Below are positions 44,222-52,935 of a stretch of DNA of 64,000 nucleotides, piece by piece; position 1 is the stretch's first letter, and each line of letters starts with the position of its first letter. The position numbers were made by a program, and so were the translations under genes. The stretch is from contig CAYPNP010000015.1 of NCBI GenBank assembly GCA_964412195.1, forward strand, positions 56,962 to 120,961, in the 5' to 3' direction. Source of the DNA: CAYPNP01 sp964412195. Lineage in GTDB: Bacteria; Acidobacteriota; JAAYUB01. Under the pieces are notes generated by a model that saw only the letters and a list, made by a program, of their open reading frames with translations, had not been told where the DNA came from and ran no database searches.

Positions 44222-45067
44222 ATGAAACGATTGTTTGGAACCGTGGCGCTGGTCGGCCTCATGCTGGCCGGGCTGGCGCTGGCCACCCCGCAGCGCGCGG
44301 AGCGGCGGATGGTGATTCGCGGAGGCCCGGGCGACGGGGCCTGGCTGGGCGTGCAGCTGCGGGATCTCAATGCCGCAGAGCTGAAGGAGTGGATGGAGCC
44401 GGACGACCTCGGCGCGTTCGTCGTGAAGGTGGTGGCGGATTCCCCGGCGGAGAAGGCCGGAGTGGCGGCCGGCGACATCATCGTCCGGTACGCCGGCATG
44501 CCGGTCCTGGGGGTCGAGCACCTCATCCAGCTCGTTCGCGCCACGCCGGCAGGGAAGACCGTCACCCTGGAGGTGTCGCGGAAGGGCAAGAAGGAGTCCC
44601 TGTCCGTGACCCTGGCCCGCCAGGAGGCCGAGAAGGGCACCTACTCGGTGATCCCGGATTTCGACGTCCCCATCCCGCAGATCGAGCCGATGCCGCCGGA
44701 TGGACCGCAGACCCGGCGGTTCCGCTTCTTCAACCTCGACGAGCGCTCCCGCCTGGGGATCTACTACGAGGACCTGACGGAGCAGCTGGGCCGCTTCTTC
44801 GGCGTGCCGGACGGCCAGGGCGTGCTGGTCACCTCGGTGGTCGAGGATTCGCCCGCCGCCAAGGCGGGGCTGGCGGCCGGCGACGTGATCGTGGCGGTCG
44901 GCGACAAGAAAATCGTCGACTCGGGCGACTTGGTGGAAGCCCTGCGGGACCAGCCGGACGGCCAGACGGTGACGATCCAGGCCTACCGCAAGGGCAAGGT
45001 CCAGGATTTCAAGATCACCCTGGAGCCGAGGGAAGAAAAGATGCGGGGGAAGAAGGTCTCCCTCTAA
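44222..45067 (+). CDS. Exported protein with two PDZ domains
   Basis: This 281-aa protein has a signal peptide (residues 1-22) and two PDZ domains: about 38-137 (WLGVQLRDLNAAELKEW, VVADSPAEKAGVAAGDIIV) and about 170-268 (LGIYYEDLTEQLGRFFGVPD, VVEDSPAAKAGLAAGDVIV). No protease domain is present, unlike HtrA/DegP. It likely binds C-termini of envelope proteins as an adaptor or chaperone. ATG 44222 follows GGAGG. A terminator follows the gene. Confidence 0.85.
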   Translation: MKRLFGTVALVGLMLAGLALATPQRAERRMVIRGGPGDGAWLGVQLRDLNAAELKEWMEPDDLGAFVVKVVADSPAEKAGVAAGDIIVRYAGMPVLGVEHLIQLVRATPAGKTVTLEVSRKGKKESLSVTLARQEAEKGTYSVIPDFDVPIPQIEPMPPDGPQTRRFRFFNLDERSRLGIYYEDLTEQLGRFFGVPDGQGVLVTSVVEDSPAAKAGLAAGDVIVAVGDKKIVDSGDLVEALRDQPDGQTVTIQAYRKGKVQDFKITLEPREEKMRGKKVSL

Positions 45068-45092
45068 GCCGTCCCCCGGCCGTCGAAAAAAG

Positions 45093-45121
45093 AAAAGCCC
45101 CCGCGGAGCGGGGGCTTTTTT
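45093..45121. terminator. Rho-independent terminator
   Basis: An AAAAGCCCCCGC/GCGGGGGCTTTT stem with a 4-6 base loop has A- and T-tracts on both sides. It serves the PDZ gene and the converging TPR gene. Confidence 0.92.
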
Positions 45122-45141
45122 ATCGCTCGAGGGGAGAGGGA

Positions 45142-45915
45142 CTAGAAGAACTTCTTCTTGGCTTTCTCTTCCTCGATCTGCAGCTTCTTCTTCAGGATCA
45201 GGGACTGGGCCGCCAGGCGGTCGGCCTTGTGGGTGAAGTCGTCCTTCATCGCCTGGTCGTCGACGAGCATGGCCTTTTTGCGGTAGCACAGGTTGAGGTA
45301 GCTCATGGCGTCGGCGTAGTCGGGATTGATCTCCAGCGCCTTCTTGAGCACGTCAATCCCTTCGTCGATGACGGTGTTGAGCCGGGCCTTCTCTTCCGGG
45401 GTCATGTTGGGCACGTTCTCCCCGTTGGGACCGGTGCCGGTGTGGACGATGTTCCAGTCGATGACGCCGATCCCGTAGAGAGGCACGGGGTTGTTGGGTT
45501 CCAGCTCCAAACGCTTGCGGTACCAGTCCTTGGACTTGTCGTACTCGCCCATCGCGTTGTAGAGGCTGGCGATGCTCTGGATCGCGTTCACGTTGCCGGG
45601 CGAAATCTCCAGGACTTTCTTGAAGGTTTCGATGGCTTCGTTGGCAACCTTGAGGTTCTGGTCGGTGTACATGTTCGGAACGAACTGCTGCATGTATGAG
45701 GACGCCAGGTACTCGTACGCCAGGTGCAAATCGGGATCCAGCTCCAGGGCCTTCTTGAAATGCCCGGCAGCCACATCGTACGCTTTGTCCTTGTAAGCCT
45801 TGACGCCCTTGTTCAACTGATCGCGCGCCTTAAGGTTGTCGATGAACTCGCACCCGCTCAATGCCAGCAGCATCAGGATGGAAATGATCAGGGCCAGGAG
45901 ACGGGTAGCTTTCAT
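45142..45915 (-). CDS. TPR-repeat lipoprotein
   Basis: This 257-aa lipoprotein has lipobox ALSGC with Cys22. TPR helices follow (AYKDKAYDVAAGHFKKALEL, AIETFKKVLEISPGNVNAIQ, KDWYRKRLELEPNNPVPLYG, GIDVLKKALEINPDYADAMS). The C-terminus is Lys/Glu-rich and ends in FF. It lies 35 bp downstream of the second exbD and is probably the last gene of the tonB-exb operon. It likely scaffolds protein contacts in the periplasm. Confidence 0.87.
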   Translation of the reverse strand: MKATRLLALIISILMLLALSGCEFIDNLKARDQLNKGVKAYKDKAYDVAAGHFKKALELDPDLHLAYEYLASSYMQQFVPNMYTDQNLKVANEAIETFKKVLEISPGNVNAIQSIASLYNAMGEYDKSKDWYRKRLELEPNNPVPLYGIGVIDWNIVHTGTGPNGENVPNMTPEEKARLNTVIDEGIDVLKKALEINPDYADAMSYLNLCYRKKAMLVDDQAMKDDFTHKADRLAAQSLILKKKLQIEEEKAKKKFF

Positions 45916-45950
45916 AGGGCTCCTCCATTCATATTATTCCCGCCGCTCAC

Positions 45951-46364
45951 TCACAGTTCCATCATCAACCCGATTTCCTCGACCCCGGCGCCCTTGGCGA
46001 TGTCGATCGCTTTCACGACGTCGCCGTAGATCAGCCTCTTGTCGCCCTTGATAAAGATGGCCTTGTCGGCACGAGCGCTGTAGATGGCGACGAGACGCTG
46101 ACTGAGGGTTTCGAAGGTCACCGGTTCGCGGTTGATGAACATGGAGCCGTCGGCATTGAGGCTGATGACGATCCCCTGGAACCGGTCGGCAATCTGCTGG
46201 TCGATGTCATCCGGCAACTTTTCGGGGACGCGGACGTCAATGCCCTTGGGAGTGAAGGGGGTGATTACCATGAAGATGATAAGGAGCACCAGCAGGATAT
46301 CGATGTAGGGGGTGATATTGGGATCTTTTTTCGGGCCCCCACCGGACCCAACTGCCATAGACAT
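45951..46364 (-). CDS. exbD: ExbD/TolR-family protein, second copy
   Basis: This 137-aa protein has a short cytoplasmic start (KDPNITPYIDILLVLLIIFM) and one membrane helix carrying the conserved Asp that works in proton-driven energy transfer. A periplasmic domain follows. It lies 12 bp after the first exbD. Two exbD genes beside one exbB occur in several phyla. Confidence 0.92.
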   Translation of the reverse strand: MSMAVGSGGGPKKDPNITPYIDILLVLLIIFMVITPFTPKGIDVRVPEKLPDDIDQQIADRFQGIVISLNADGSMFINREPVTFETLSQRLVAIYSARADKAIFIKGDKRLIYGDVVKAIDIAKGAGVEEIGLMMEL

Positions 46365-46376
46365 GATGGTTCTCCT

Positions 46377-46802
46377 TTACTTCACTTCGTCGACGATCAA
46401 GCCGATGTGCTCGAAACCGACTCCGCGGATCAGTTCCAGGCTGCCGACCACCTTGTCGTAGGCCACGCCCTGGTCGCACTTGAAGTAGACCTTGTCCTCC
46501 TGGCGGACTTCCCGGGCATCGGCCAGCGCTTTCTGGAGGGCTTCCGCGTCCATGGCCTGGTTGCCGAGGTACGTCCGCTCGGACCGGTCCATGCCTACCA
46601 CCAGCGCGTCCCGTTTTTCCGCCTCGGGCATCTCGATCACGTTCAGCCCTTTCGGGAGGTTGACCGTGATGCCCTTCTGGAGCAGGGGAGTGGTGATCAT
46701 GAAGATGATCAGCAACACCAGCATGATGTCGGCCATCGGGGTCACGTTGATCTCGGAAGTGACTCCCTGGATCGAGCCGAATTTTTTGCTAGAAGTTGCC
46801 AC
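46377..46802 (-). CDS. exbD: ExbD/TolR-family protein, first copy
   Basis: This 141-aa protein has the ExbD start INVTPMADIMLVLLIIFMIT with the conserved Asp in its single membrane helix, then a periplasmic domain. Its start overlaps exbB by 14 bp. With ExbB it forms the proton-driven motor that powers TonB. Confidence 0.93.
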   Translation of the reverse strand: MATSSKKFGSIQGVTSEINVTPMADIMLVLLIIFMITTPLLQKGITVNLPKGLNVIEMPEAEKRDALVVGMDRSERTYLGNQAMDAEALQKALADAREVRQEDKVYFKCDQGVAYDKVVGSLELIRGVGFEHIGLIVDEVK

Positions 46803-47490
46803 GGCTGATTGACCTCCGCTTCAAGAAGTAGTCGATCAGTTCGGAAGAGGAGTTGTCCATCTCGACGGAGAAGGCTTCGATCCGGGTGGTGAAGTAGTTG
46901 AAGAGCCACACGGCGGGGACGGCCACGAACAGGCCCAGCGCGGTGGTGATCAACGCTTCCGAGATGCCGCCGGCAACGGCGCCGATGCCGGTGTCCTCGC
47001 CCTTGCTCATGCCGGAGAAGGCGTTGATGATGCCGATCGTGGTGCCGAACAGGCCGACGAACGGGGCGGTGGAGCCGATGGTGGCCAGGGCGTTGGTGCC
47101 GCGCTTCAGCTCCTCCCGGGTGATGGCGGCAGCCCGCTCAAGGGCGCGCCGCGAGGACTCGATCAGCTCGCCCGGGATGTCATTGGAGGTGGTGTGGGCC
47201 TGGAATTCCTTCAGGCCGGCCACGACCACCTTGGCCAGGTGGGACTTGGTGTACCGCTCGGAGACCATGATCGCTTCTTCGATCTTGCCGTCCTTGAGGG
47301 CCTCGGCCACGGCCGGGGCGAACTCGCGGCTCTGCTTCTTCGCGCTGCGGAAGGTGAAGAAGCGCTCGATCATGACGGCGATGGACCAGATGGACATGAT
47401 GAACAGGATGATGACGACACCCCACGCCACGCCACCCATCTTGCCAGCGATCTCGACCACATCGATCCCTTGGAGTAAAAACAGAGACAT
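46789..47490 (-). CDS. exbB: ExbB/TolQ/MotA-family proton channel
   Basis: This 233-aa protein has three membrane helices (about residues 18-40, 125-150 and 172-195) and the conserved ATIGSTAPFVGLFGTTIGII region. It forms the stator that couples proton flow to TonB. It lies 30 bp after tonB. Confidence 0.94.
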   Translation of the reverse strand: MSLFLLQGIDVVEIAGKMGGVAWGVVIILFIMSIWSIAVMIERFFTFRSAKKQSREFAPAVAEALKDGKIEEAIMVSERYTKSHLAKVVVAGLKEFQAHTTSNDIPGELIESSRRALERAAAITREELKRGTNALATIGSTAPFVGLFGTTIGIINAFSGMSKGEDTGIGAVAGGISEALITTALGLFVAVPAVWLFNYFTTRIEAFSVEMDNSSSELIDYFLKRRSISRGNF

Positions 47491-47520
47491 AGTCGTACCT
47501 CCCAGTATTAAGTTAGGATT

Positions 47521-48309
47521 TTATTCTGAGCCACTCAGAGTGAACTTCACCGTGACGGTACCGATCACCGGGATCGGTTCGCCGTTGAGCAACGTGGGCG
47601 AGTACACCCACTGCTGGACGGCCTCGACGGCCGCCGGGGCGAGCAGCGGGTGGCCGCTGATCACCTTGACGTTGGACACGCGGCCGGTCTCATCCACGAC
47701 GACCTGCAGGATCACGACGCCCTGCACGCGTGCGGCCTTGGCCAAAGCCGGGTATTGCGGATTGACACGGTTGACCAGCCGCGAGGTCAGCACCTGGCCG
47801 CCGACGCGGACCGGTTCCTTCTTCGGCGGCGGAGGAGGCGGGGGGGCCACGTTGGGCACGCCGCCGACCACGGCCGGGCCGGTGCTGCCCACGACGCCGC
47901 CCACGACGCCGCCGGGCACGCCGCCGGGCACGCCGCCGGGCACGCCGCCGCCGGTGCCGAACATATCGGACAGGTCGCCGCGGTCCTGCGGCGGCGGAAT
48001 CTCGTTCGGGATTTCCTTCGGCGCGTAATTTTTGGACAGGTCAACGTTTTTGGGCTGCTCCACCTTGGGCTGCGGCTTCGGCGCCGAGGCCGGCGGCGGC
48101 GGCGGCGGCGGCGGAGGAGGCGGCGGCGGAGGGGCGGCCAGGAACGTCAGGAAGGCCACTTCTTCAGGCAGGGCCTCGGGCGGGAGCAACAACGGGATGA
48201 GGACGATCAGGATCACCACGACGATGTGGACGATGGCGGCCACCCACATCGTATACTTCGTGCCGGTCCTGGATCGGTGGGTTGAAGATTCCAAGAGGTT
48301 CTCGAACAT
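47521..48309 (-). CDS. tonB: TonB-family energy transducer
   Basis: This 262-aa protein has a short cytoplasmic start (MFENLLESSTHR), one helix (residues about 24-46), an uninterrupted 14-residue polyproline stretch (near 60-74), a Gly/Val-rich repeat (GVPGGVPGG), and the C-terminal TonB domain (NPQYPALAKAARVQGVVILQ). ATG 48309 follows AGGAGG. It is the first gene of tonB-exbB-exbD-exbD-TPR. Confidence 0.93.
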   Translation of the reverse strand: MFENLLESSTHRSRTGTKYTMWVAAIVHIVVVILIVLIPLLLPPEALPEEVAFLTFLAAPPPPPPPPPPPPPPASAPKPQPKVEQPKNVDLSKNYAPKEIPNEIPPPQDRGDLSDMFGTGGGVPGGVPGGVPGGVVGGVVGSTGPAVVGGVPNVAPPPPPPPKKEPVRVGGQVLTSRLVNRVNPQYPALAKAARVQGVVILQVVVDETGRVSNVKVISGHPLLAPAAVEAVQQWVYSPTLLNGEPIPVIGTVTVKFTLSGSE

Positions 48310-48390
48310 ATCTTCCTCCTGCTTCCGGAAGGGGTCGCCCCCGGCCGAAAGACTGTATTATTGCCGGGTCTTGTCAATAACCTGTCGCGA

Positions 48391-49599
48391 TCACGCGAAT
48401 TTTAGCACCTTTTTATCTTTCGCGGTACCAAGATATTTCATCCAGTAAAAAGTGATCGGGCTGGCGATGGCGATGGAGGAGTAGGTGCCGATGATGATGC
48501 CGATCACCAGGACGAGGGAGAACGCATCGAGGGTCTCGCCGCCGAGGAGCCACAGGCAGAGCACGGAGACAAAGGTCAGGCCCGAGGTGATGATGGTGCG
48601 GGACAGCGTCTGGTTGATGGACAGGGTGATGATGTCGTCGAATGCCATGTTGCGAACCAGTTTCAGGTTCTCGCGGATCCGGTCGAAGACCACGATGGTG
48701 TCGTTGATCGAGTAGCCGATCAGGGTCAGGAACGCCGCGATGACGGTCAGCGAGATCTCCTTGTGGAACAGGGTGATCAGACCCAGGGTGATGATCACAT
48801 CGTGGAAGAGGGCAATCACGGCGCCCACTCCGTAGCCGACCTTGAACCGGATGGCCACGTACACGAGCATGCCGAGGAGGGACAGCAGCACGGCCTTGAT
48901 GGCCTTGTCCTGCAGTTCCTTCCCGATTTTAGGCCCGACACTGTCGATGCTCAGGACAGTGAACGAACCCAGGTAAAAGTTCTGCTTCAGGAAGTTCAGC
49001 GCGGGAGCGGGCACGTTGGCGGCGGTGCCCAAGGTATCGAAATGGGTGATCAGGCCGCCGTTCTCGGTCCGGTAACCGATGATGGACTGGGCCAGCCCGG
49101 CATAGGCCTTGTTGGTCTCCTCGATGGTGGCGTCGGCCTTCAGGCGGCCCATGTTCTCCAGGACCCGGCTCTGCCGCAGGGCGGACGCGATCTGGTCGGT
49201 GCCGGCCCGGTTGAGGTCTTGCTTGCCGGCGGCCTTGTCCTTGTCCAGGACCTCGACCATGATGTCGTTGACCAGGGTGCCGAGCTTCTGGAAGGTCATG
49301 GTCTTCTCGCTCTGGACCTTCTTGAGACGGACCTGGATCTCGTTTTTCTCCTCGACGTCAAAGCGGGTCACGTCGGTGGCGCCCAGTTTCTGCTGAAGAG
49401 CGGGCCGCAGGGCGTCCAGGTTGGGTTTCTGGGCCAGCTTGATCTTGATGAGGGTGCCGCCGGTGAAGTCGATACTGTAGTAAAAACCGCGATGTTGCAG
49501 GACGTACGTCCAGCCGATGATGAAGCAGAGAGCGGAGAAGCCGATGAAAAACCATTTCCGCTTCATCCAGGGGATATTGACATTCTTGAACAATTGCAT
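48391..49599 (-). CDS. secF: Protein translocase subunit SecF
   Basis: This 402-aa protein has one N-terminal helix, the SecF start FYYSIDFTGGTLIKIKL, a periplasmic domain larger than usual, and five C-terminal helices with SINDTIVVFDRIRENLK. With SecD it uses the proton or sodium gradient to help exported proteins leave SecYEG. It is the last gene of tgt-yajC-secD-secF, 48 bp after secD. Confidence 0.96.
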   Translation of the reverse strand: MQLFKNVNIPWMKRKWFFIGFSALCFIIGWTYVLQHRGFYYSIDFTGGTLIKIKLAQKPNLDALRPALQQKLGATDVTRFDVEEKNEIQVRLKKVQSEKTMTFQKLGTLVNDIMVEVLDKDKAAGKQDLNRAGTDQIASALRQSRVLENMGRLKADATIEETNKAYAGLAQSIIGYRTENGGLITHFDTLGTAANVPAPALNFLKQNFYLGSFTVLSIDSVGPKIGKELQDKAIKAVLLSLLGMLVYVAIRFKVGYGVGAVIALFHDVIITLGLITLFHKEISLTVIAAFLTLIGYSINDTIVVFDRIRENLKLVRNMAFDDIITLSINQTLSRTIITSGLTFVSVLCLWLLGGETLDAFSLVLVIGIIIGTYSSIAIASPITFYWMKYLGTAKDKKVLKFA

Positions 49600-49647
49600 G
49601 GTCGCTCCTCAGGCTAAATTTGACACGCGTCAGAAATCAAAGTTCCG

Positions 49648-51255
49648 TCAGATCGACAATTTTTTGATGTGGACCTGCTGGAGCAGGAAATCGAAGATGG
49701 CGCGCGAGAAGAAGATCGCGGCGAACAGGTTGGCCAGAAGGCCGGCCGTCAGGGTGACCGCGAAGCCGCGGATCGGGCCGGTGCCGAACTGGTACAGGAA
49801 CGCCGCCGAGATCAGGGTGGTGATGTTGGAGTCGAAAACCGTCCAGCTGGCGCGCGCAAAGCCTGCCTCCACCGCGGCCGAGACCGTCTTGCCCAGACCC
49901 AGTTCCTCGCGGATGCGCTCGAAGATCAGGACGTTGGCGTCCACGGCCATGCCGATGGTCAGGATGATGCCGGCGATGCCGGGCAGGGTCAGGGTGGCCC
50001 GGAAGTAGCCCAGCGCGCCGAGCAGGATGACCACGTTCAGGATCAGGCAGATGATGGCGTTGAAGCCGGAGAGCCGGTAGTAGACCACCATGAACAGCAC
50101 GATCAGGGCCAGGCCGAGCAGGCCGGCGTTGATGCCGCTGCGGATGGACTCGAGGCCGAGGGACGGGCCGATGGTCCGCTCCTCCAGGATCACGATGTCG
50201 GCCGGCAGGGCGCCGGAGCGCAGCGACAGGGCCAGCAGCTCGGCTTCCCGGTCGGAGTCGATGCCGGTGATGATGCCGGAGTCGGTGATCTTGGTCTGGA
50301 TCTGCGGCGCCGAGATGGCTTTCTCGTCCAGGATGATGGCCAGCTGGCGGCCGACGTTGGCCTCGGTGGCCTCGCCGAAGAGGCGGGCGCCCTCAGAGTT
50401 CAGCGTGAAGCTCACCGCCGGGCGGCGGAGGCCGATGGAACTGTCCTGGGAGGGCCGGGCGTTGGTCAGGTGCTTGCCGGTGATGACGGGCAGGGAGCGC
50501 ACCAGGATATACTGTTTCTCCGGCGGCGGGCCCTGCTGTGGGGTGGTGTTCTCCGGCATCCACTGGACCATCTCATAACCGTCCGGCAGCTTGCCGTTGA
50601 AGTATTGCAGGATGGCGTCCTGGGAGGCGGCGAAGGGGGCGTTCGGGTGGACCATCTTCAGCGCCAGGGAGGCCGTCTCCTTGAGGAGCTGCTTGACTTC
50701 CTCGGGATTCTCTACGCCGGGCAGCTCGACGATGATCTGATTGGAGACGCCCTCCGCGGACGAGCCGTAGAGCTGCAGGGTGGGCTCGGCCACGCCGTAG
50801 GCGTCGATTCGGCGCTCCAGGGTGTCGCGGGAGCTCTGGACGGTGGTCTGCTCCAGGTCCCGGACGGCCGCCGCCTTCATCTGCAACTGGAAGGTGACCT
50901 TGCCGGCCTCGAAGCGGGAGGCGATGTCGAAGCCGCTGCCGAAATAGTCGCTCAGCAGCTTGCGGGCCGCCTCCGATTGCGTTTCGGGGACTCCGGCGAC
51001 CAGGACCGTCTTGTCCTGCCGCTTGGTGGAATCCACGGGGATCTTGTTGTCGTCGAGGATCCGCTTGGCGCGCTCGGCGTACTGCTCGAGCTCGGCCAGG
51101 AGGACCTTGTCCGTCTCGACGCCCAGCACCAGGTGCATGCCGCCTTTCAGGTCCAGGCCCAGGTTGATCTTGTCCTTGGGCGGGATAAAGGCGTACGTGC
51201 ACGCGGCGGCGACGATCAGGACGATGATGAACCGTACTTTGTAGCTTTTGATCAT
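49648..51255 (-). CDS. secD: Protein translocase subunit SecD
   Basis: This 535-aa protein has one N-terminal helix, LGLDLKGGMHLVLGVETDK, a large periplasmic domain and five C-terminal helices with IGMAVDANVLIFERIREEL. These are SecD hallmarks. It lies between yajC (23 bp upstream) and secF. Confidence 0.97.
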   Translation of the reverse strand: MIKSYKVRFIIVLIVAAACTYAFIPPKDKINLGLDLKGGMHLVLGVETDKVLLAELEQYAERAKRILDDNKIPVDSTKRQDKTVLVAGVPETQSEAARKLLSDYFGSGFDIASRFEAGKVTFQLQMKAAAVRDLEQTTVQSSRDTLERRIDAYGVAEPTLQLYGSSAEGVSNQIIVELPGVENPEEVKQLLKETASLALKMVHPNAPFAASQDAILQYFNGKLPDGYEMVQWMPENTTPQQGPPPEKQYILVRSLPVITGKHLTNARPSQDSSIGLRRPAVSFTLNSEGARLFGEATEANVGRQLAIILDEKAISAPQIQTKITDSGIITGIDSDREAELLALSLRSGALPADIVILEERTIGPSLGLESIRSGINAGLLGLALIVLFMVVYYRLSGFNAIICLILNVVILLGALGYFRATLTLPGIAGIILTIGMAVDANVLIFERIREELGLGKTVSAAVEAGFARASWTVFDSNITTLISAAFLYQFGTGPIRGFAVTLTAGLLANLFAAIFFSRAIFDFLLQQVHIKKLSI

Positions 51256-51278
51256 GAGACGATTCCTTCAGGGGGTGT

Positions 51279-51605
51279 TCACTTTTCTTCGGGCGGGGCG
51301 GCCTGCAGGCCGGCGATGGCGTTCTTGGCGACCTCGATCTTGACGTTGTCGGCGATCTTGACCAGGACGGTCTTGTCCTTCAGCCCGGCGACGGTCCCGT
51401 AGATGCCGCCGGTGGTGATGACCTTGTCGCCGTTCTGCAGGTTGGAGATCATGGAGTCGGTCTGCTTCTGCCGCTTGCGCATCGGGCGGAAGATCAGGAA
51501 GTAGAAGATGCCGGCGATCAGCACCATGGGCACAAGCATGCCGAGGATGGGATCGCTCTGCTGCGCCGCCTGCAGCAGGTACAGGGAAGGTTGCATCGAA
51601 TTCAT
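51279..51605 (-). CDS. yajC: Preprotein translocase subunit YajC
   Basis: This 108-aa protein has one helix (LVPMVLIAGIFYFLIFRPMR, about residues 24-43) and the YajC core (LQNGDKVITTGGIYGTVAGL). ATG 51605 has GAGGTG seven bases upstream; an in-frame GTG at 51614 is less likely. It partners SecDF. Confidence 0.95.
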   Translation of the reverse strand: MNSMQPSLYLLQAAQQSDPILGMLVPMVLIAGIFYFLIFRPMRKRQKQTDSMISNLQNGDKVITTGGIYGTVAGLKDKTVLVKIADNVKIEVAKNAIAGLQAAPPEEK

Positions 51606-51657
51606 GGTCCGCACCTCAAATCACGATTTGGGCGAGAGCCTCGGCCGGGGAGAGGGT

Positions 51658-52782
51658 TCAGTCGTTGGAAGAGTAGTAACGGCCGAGAAAAGACTCTGTG
51701 AAAACGCCGAAATTTCCAAGCGCGATAGAGTGCCTTATTTTGCGCATTGTGTCAAGATAAAAGTGGATATTATGGTACGTGTTCAGGGTGGCGGAGAGCA
51801 TCTCCGACGCCTGGAAAAGATGGCGGAGGTAGGCTCGCGAATAGCGCCGGCAGACGAGGCAGCCGCACTCCGGGTCGGGAGGGGATTCGTCGCCGGCATA
51901 GCGGGCGTTTTTCAGGATGATGCGTCCCCGGGAAGTGAAGAGGCAGCCGTTGCGCGCGTTGCGGGTGGGGAGGACGCAGTCGAACATGTCGACGCCGGCG
52001 GCGACGCCGCGGAACAGGTCCTCCGGGGTGCCGACGCCCATGAGGTACCGCGGCCGGCCCGGCGGCAGCCAGGCGGCGGTGGCGGCGGTGACGTCGTACA
52101 TCTGGCTCTTCGGCTCGCCCACGCTGAGGCCGCCGATGGCGTAGCCGGGGAAGTCCAGCTCCAGCAGGCGCTCGGCGCACTCCCGCCGCAGGTCCGGGAA
52201 AACACTGCCCTGGACGATGCCGAAGAGCCACTGCCGATCGGGGTGGACCTGGGCGTCCCGGCTGCGGGCGGCCCAGGCGAGAGTCAGCTCCATCGAGGCG
52301 CGCGCCTCCTCGCGGGTGGCGGGGTAGGGGGTGCACTCGTCGAAGGCCATGATGATGTCCGCCCCCAGGGCAACCTGGATCGCGATGCTGGTCTCGGGGC
52401 TCAGGAAGTGCGGGCTCCCGTCGAGGTGGGAGCGGAAGTGGACACCGTCCGGCGTGAGGCGGCGCAGTTCCCGGTGGCTGAACACCTGGAAGCCGCCGCT
52501 GTCGGTGAGCAGGGATCGGGGCCAGGACATGAAGCGGTGCAGCCCGCCGAGAGAGCGGATCCGCTCGTGGCCGGGGCGGAGATAGAGGTGATAGGTGTTG
52601 GCCAGGATGATCCGGGCGTCCAGCGCCTCGAGGAACTCGTGGGGGAAGGCCTTGACCGTGGCGGCGGTGCCGACCGGCATGAAGACCGGGGTGTCGATCA
52701 CGGAGTGGGGTGTGGTCAGCCGGCCCAACCTCGCCCCGCCGGCGGGATCGGTCTGCAGGATTTCGAAGCGGAAGTCGGCCAT
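51658..52782 (-). CDS. tgt: tRNA-guanine transglycosylase (queuosine)
   Basis: This 374-aa enzyme exchanges G34 for preQ1 in GUN anticodon tRNAs. Catalytic Asp94 lies in LLTDSGGFQVFSH, the second Asp in GVDMFDCVLPTRNARNG, and the zinc ligands in CGCLVCRRYSRAYLRHLF. ATG 52782 is the start: a promoter (-10 at 52826-52831) overlaps the more upstream reading frame. It is the first gene of the conserved tgt-yajC-secD-secF set. Confidence 0.96.
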   Translation of the reverse strand: MADFRFEILQTDPAGGARLGRLTTPHSVIDTPVFMPVGTAATVKAFPHEFLEALDARIILANTYHLYLRPGHERIRSLGGLHRFMSWPRSLLTDSGGFQVFSHRELRRLTPDGVHFRSHLDGSPHFLSPETSIAIQVALGADIIMAFDECTPYPATREEARASMELTLAWAARSRDAQVHPDRQWLFGIVQGSVFPDLRRECAERLLELDFPGYAIGGLSVGEPKSQMYDVTAATAAWLPPGRPRYLMGVGTPEDLFRGVAAGVDMFDCVLPTRNARNGCLFTSRGRIILKNARYAGDESPPDPECGCLVCRRYSRAYLRHLFQASEMLSATLNTYHNIHFYLDTMRKIRHSIALGNFGVFTESFLGRYYSSND

Positions 52783-52825
52783 CTCCTCATCCGGGTTCGG
52801 GTATCGGTTCGATCGCGGGCGCCCG

Positions 52826-52854
52826 ATTATAAGCCAGGATGAGCCACCGCGCAA
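52826..52854 (-). promoter_or_regulatory. Promoter of tgt-yajC-secD-secF
   Basis: On the reverse strand TTGCGC (52849-52854), a 17-bp spacer and a perfect TATAAT (52826-52831). Confidence 0.7.
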
Positions 52855-52864
52855 AACTTTGCTG

Positions 52865-52896
52865 TTGAGAATGTTTCCGGCGCTGTGCTATATAAT
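52865..52896 (+). promoter_or_regulatory. Promoter for the solute-binding lipoprotein
   Basis: TTGAGA (52865-52870), then TATATAAT (52889-52896), give an 18-bp spacer to TATATA or 20 to TATAAT. It is divergent from the tgt promoter. Confidence 0.45.
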
Positions 52897-52935
52897 CGGC
52901 GGAGTGGTGATCAAACTTTGGCTACCGAGGGTTCT

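Noticed and set aside
52783..52854. N-terminal extension of Tgt to a TTG at 52854
   Set aside because: The extension overlaps a good promoter (-35 at 52849-52854, -10 at 52826-52831) and lacks homology to the family start.
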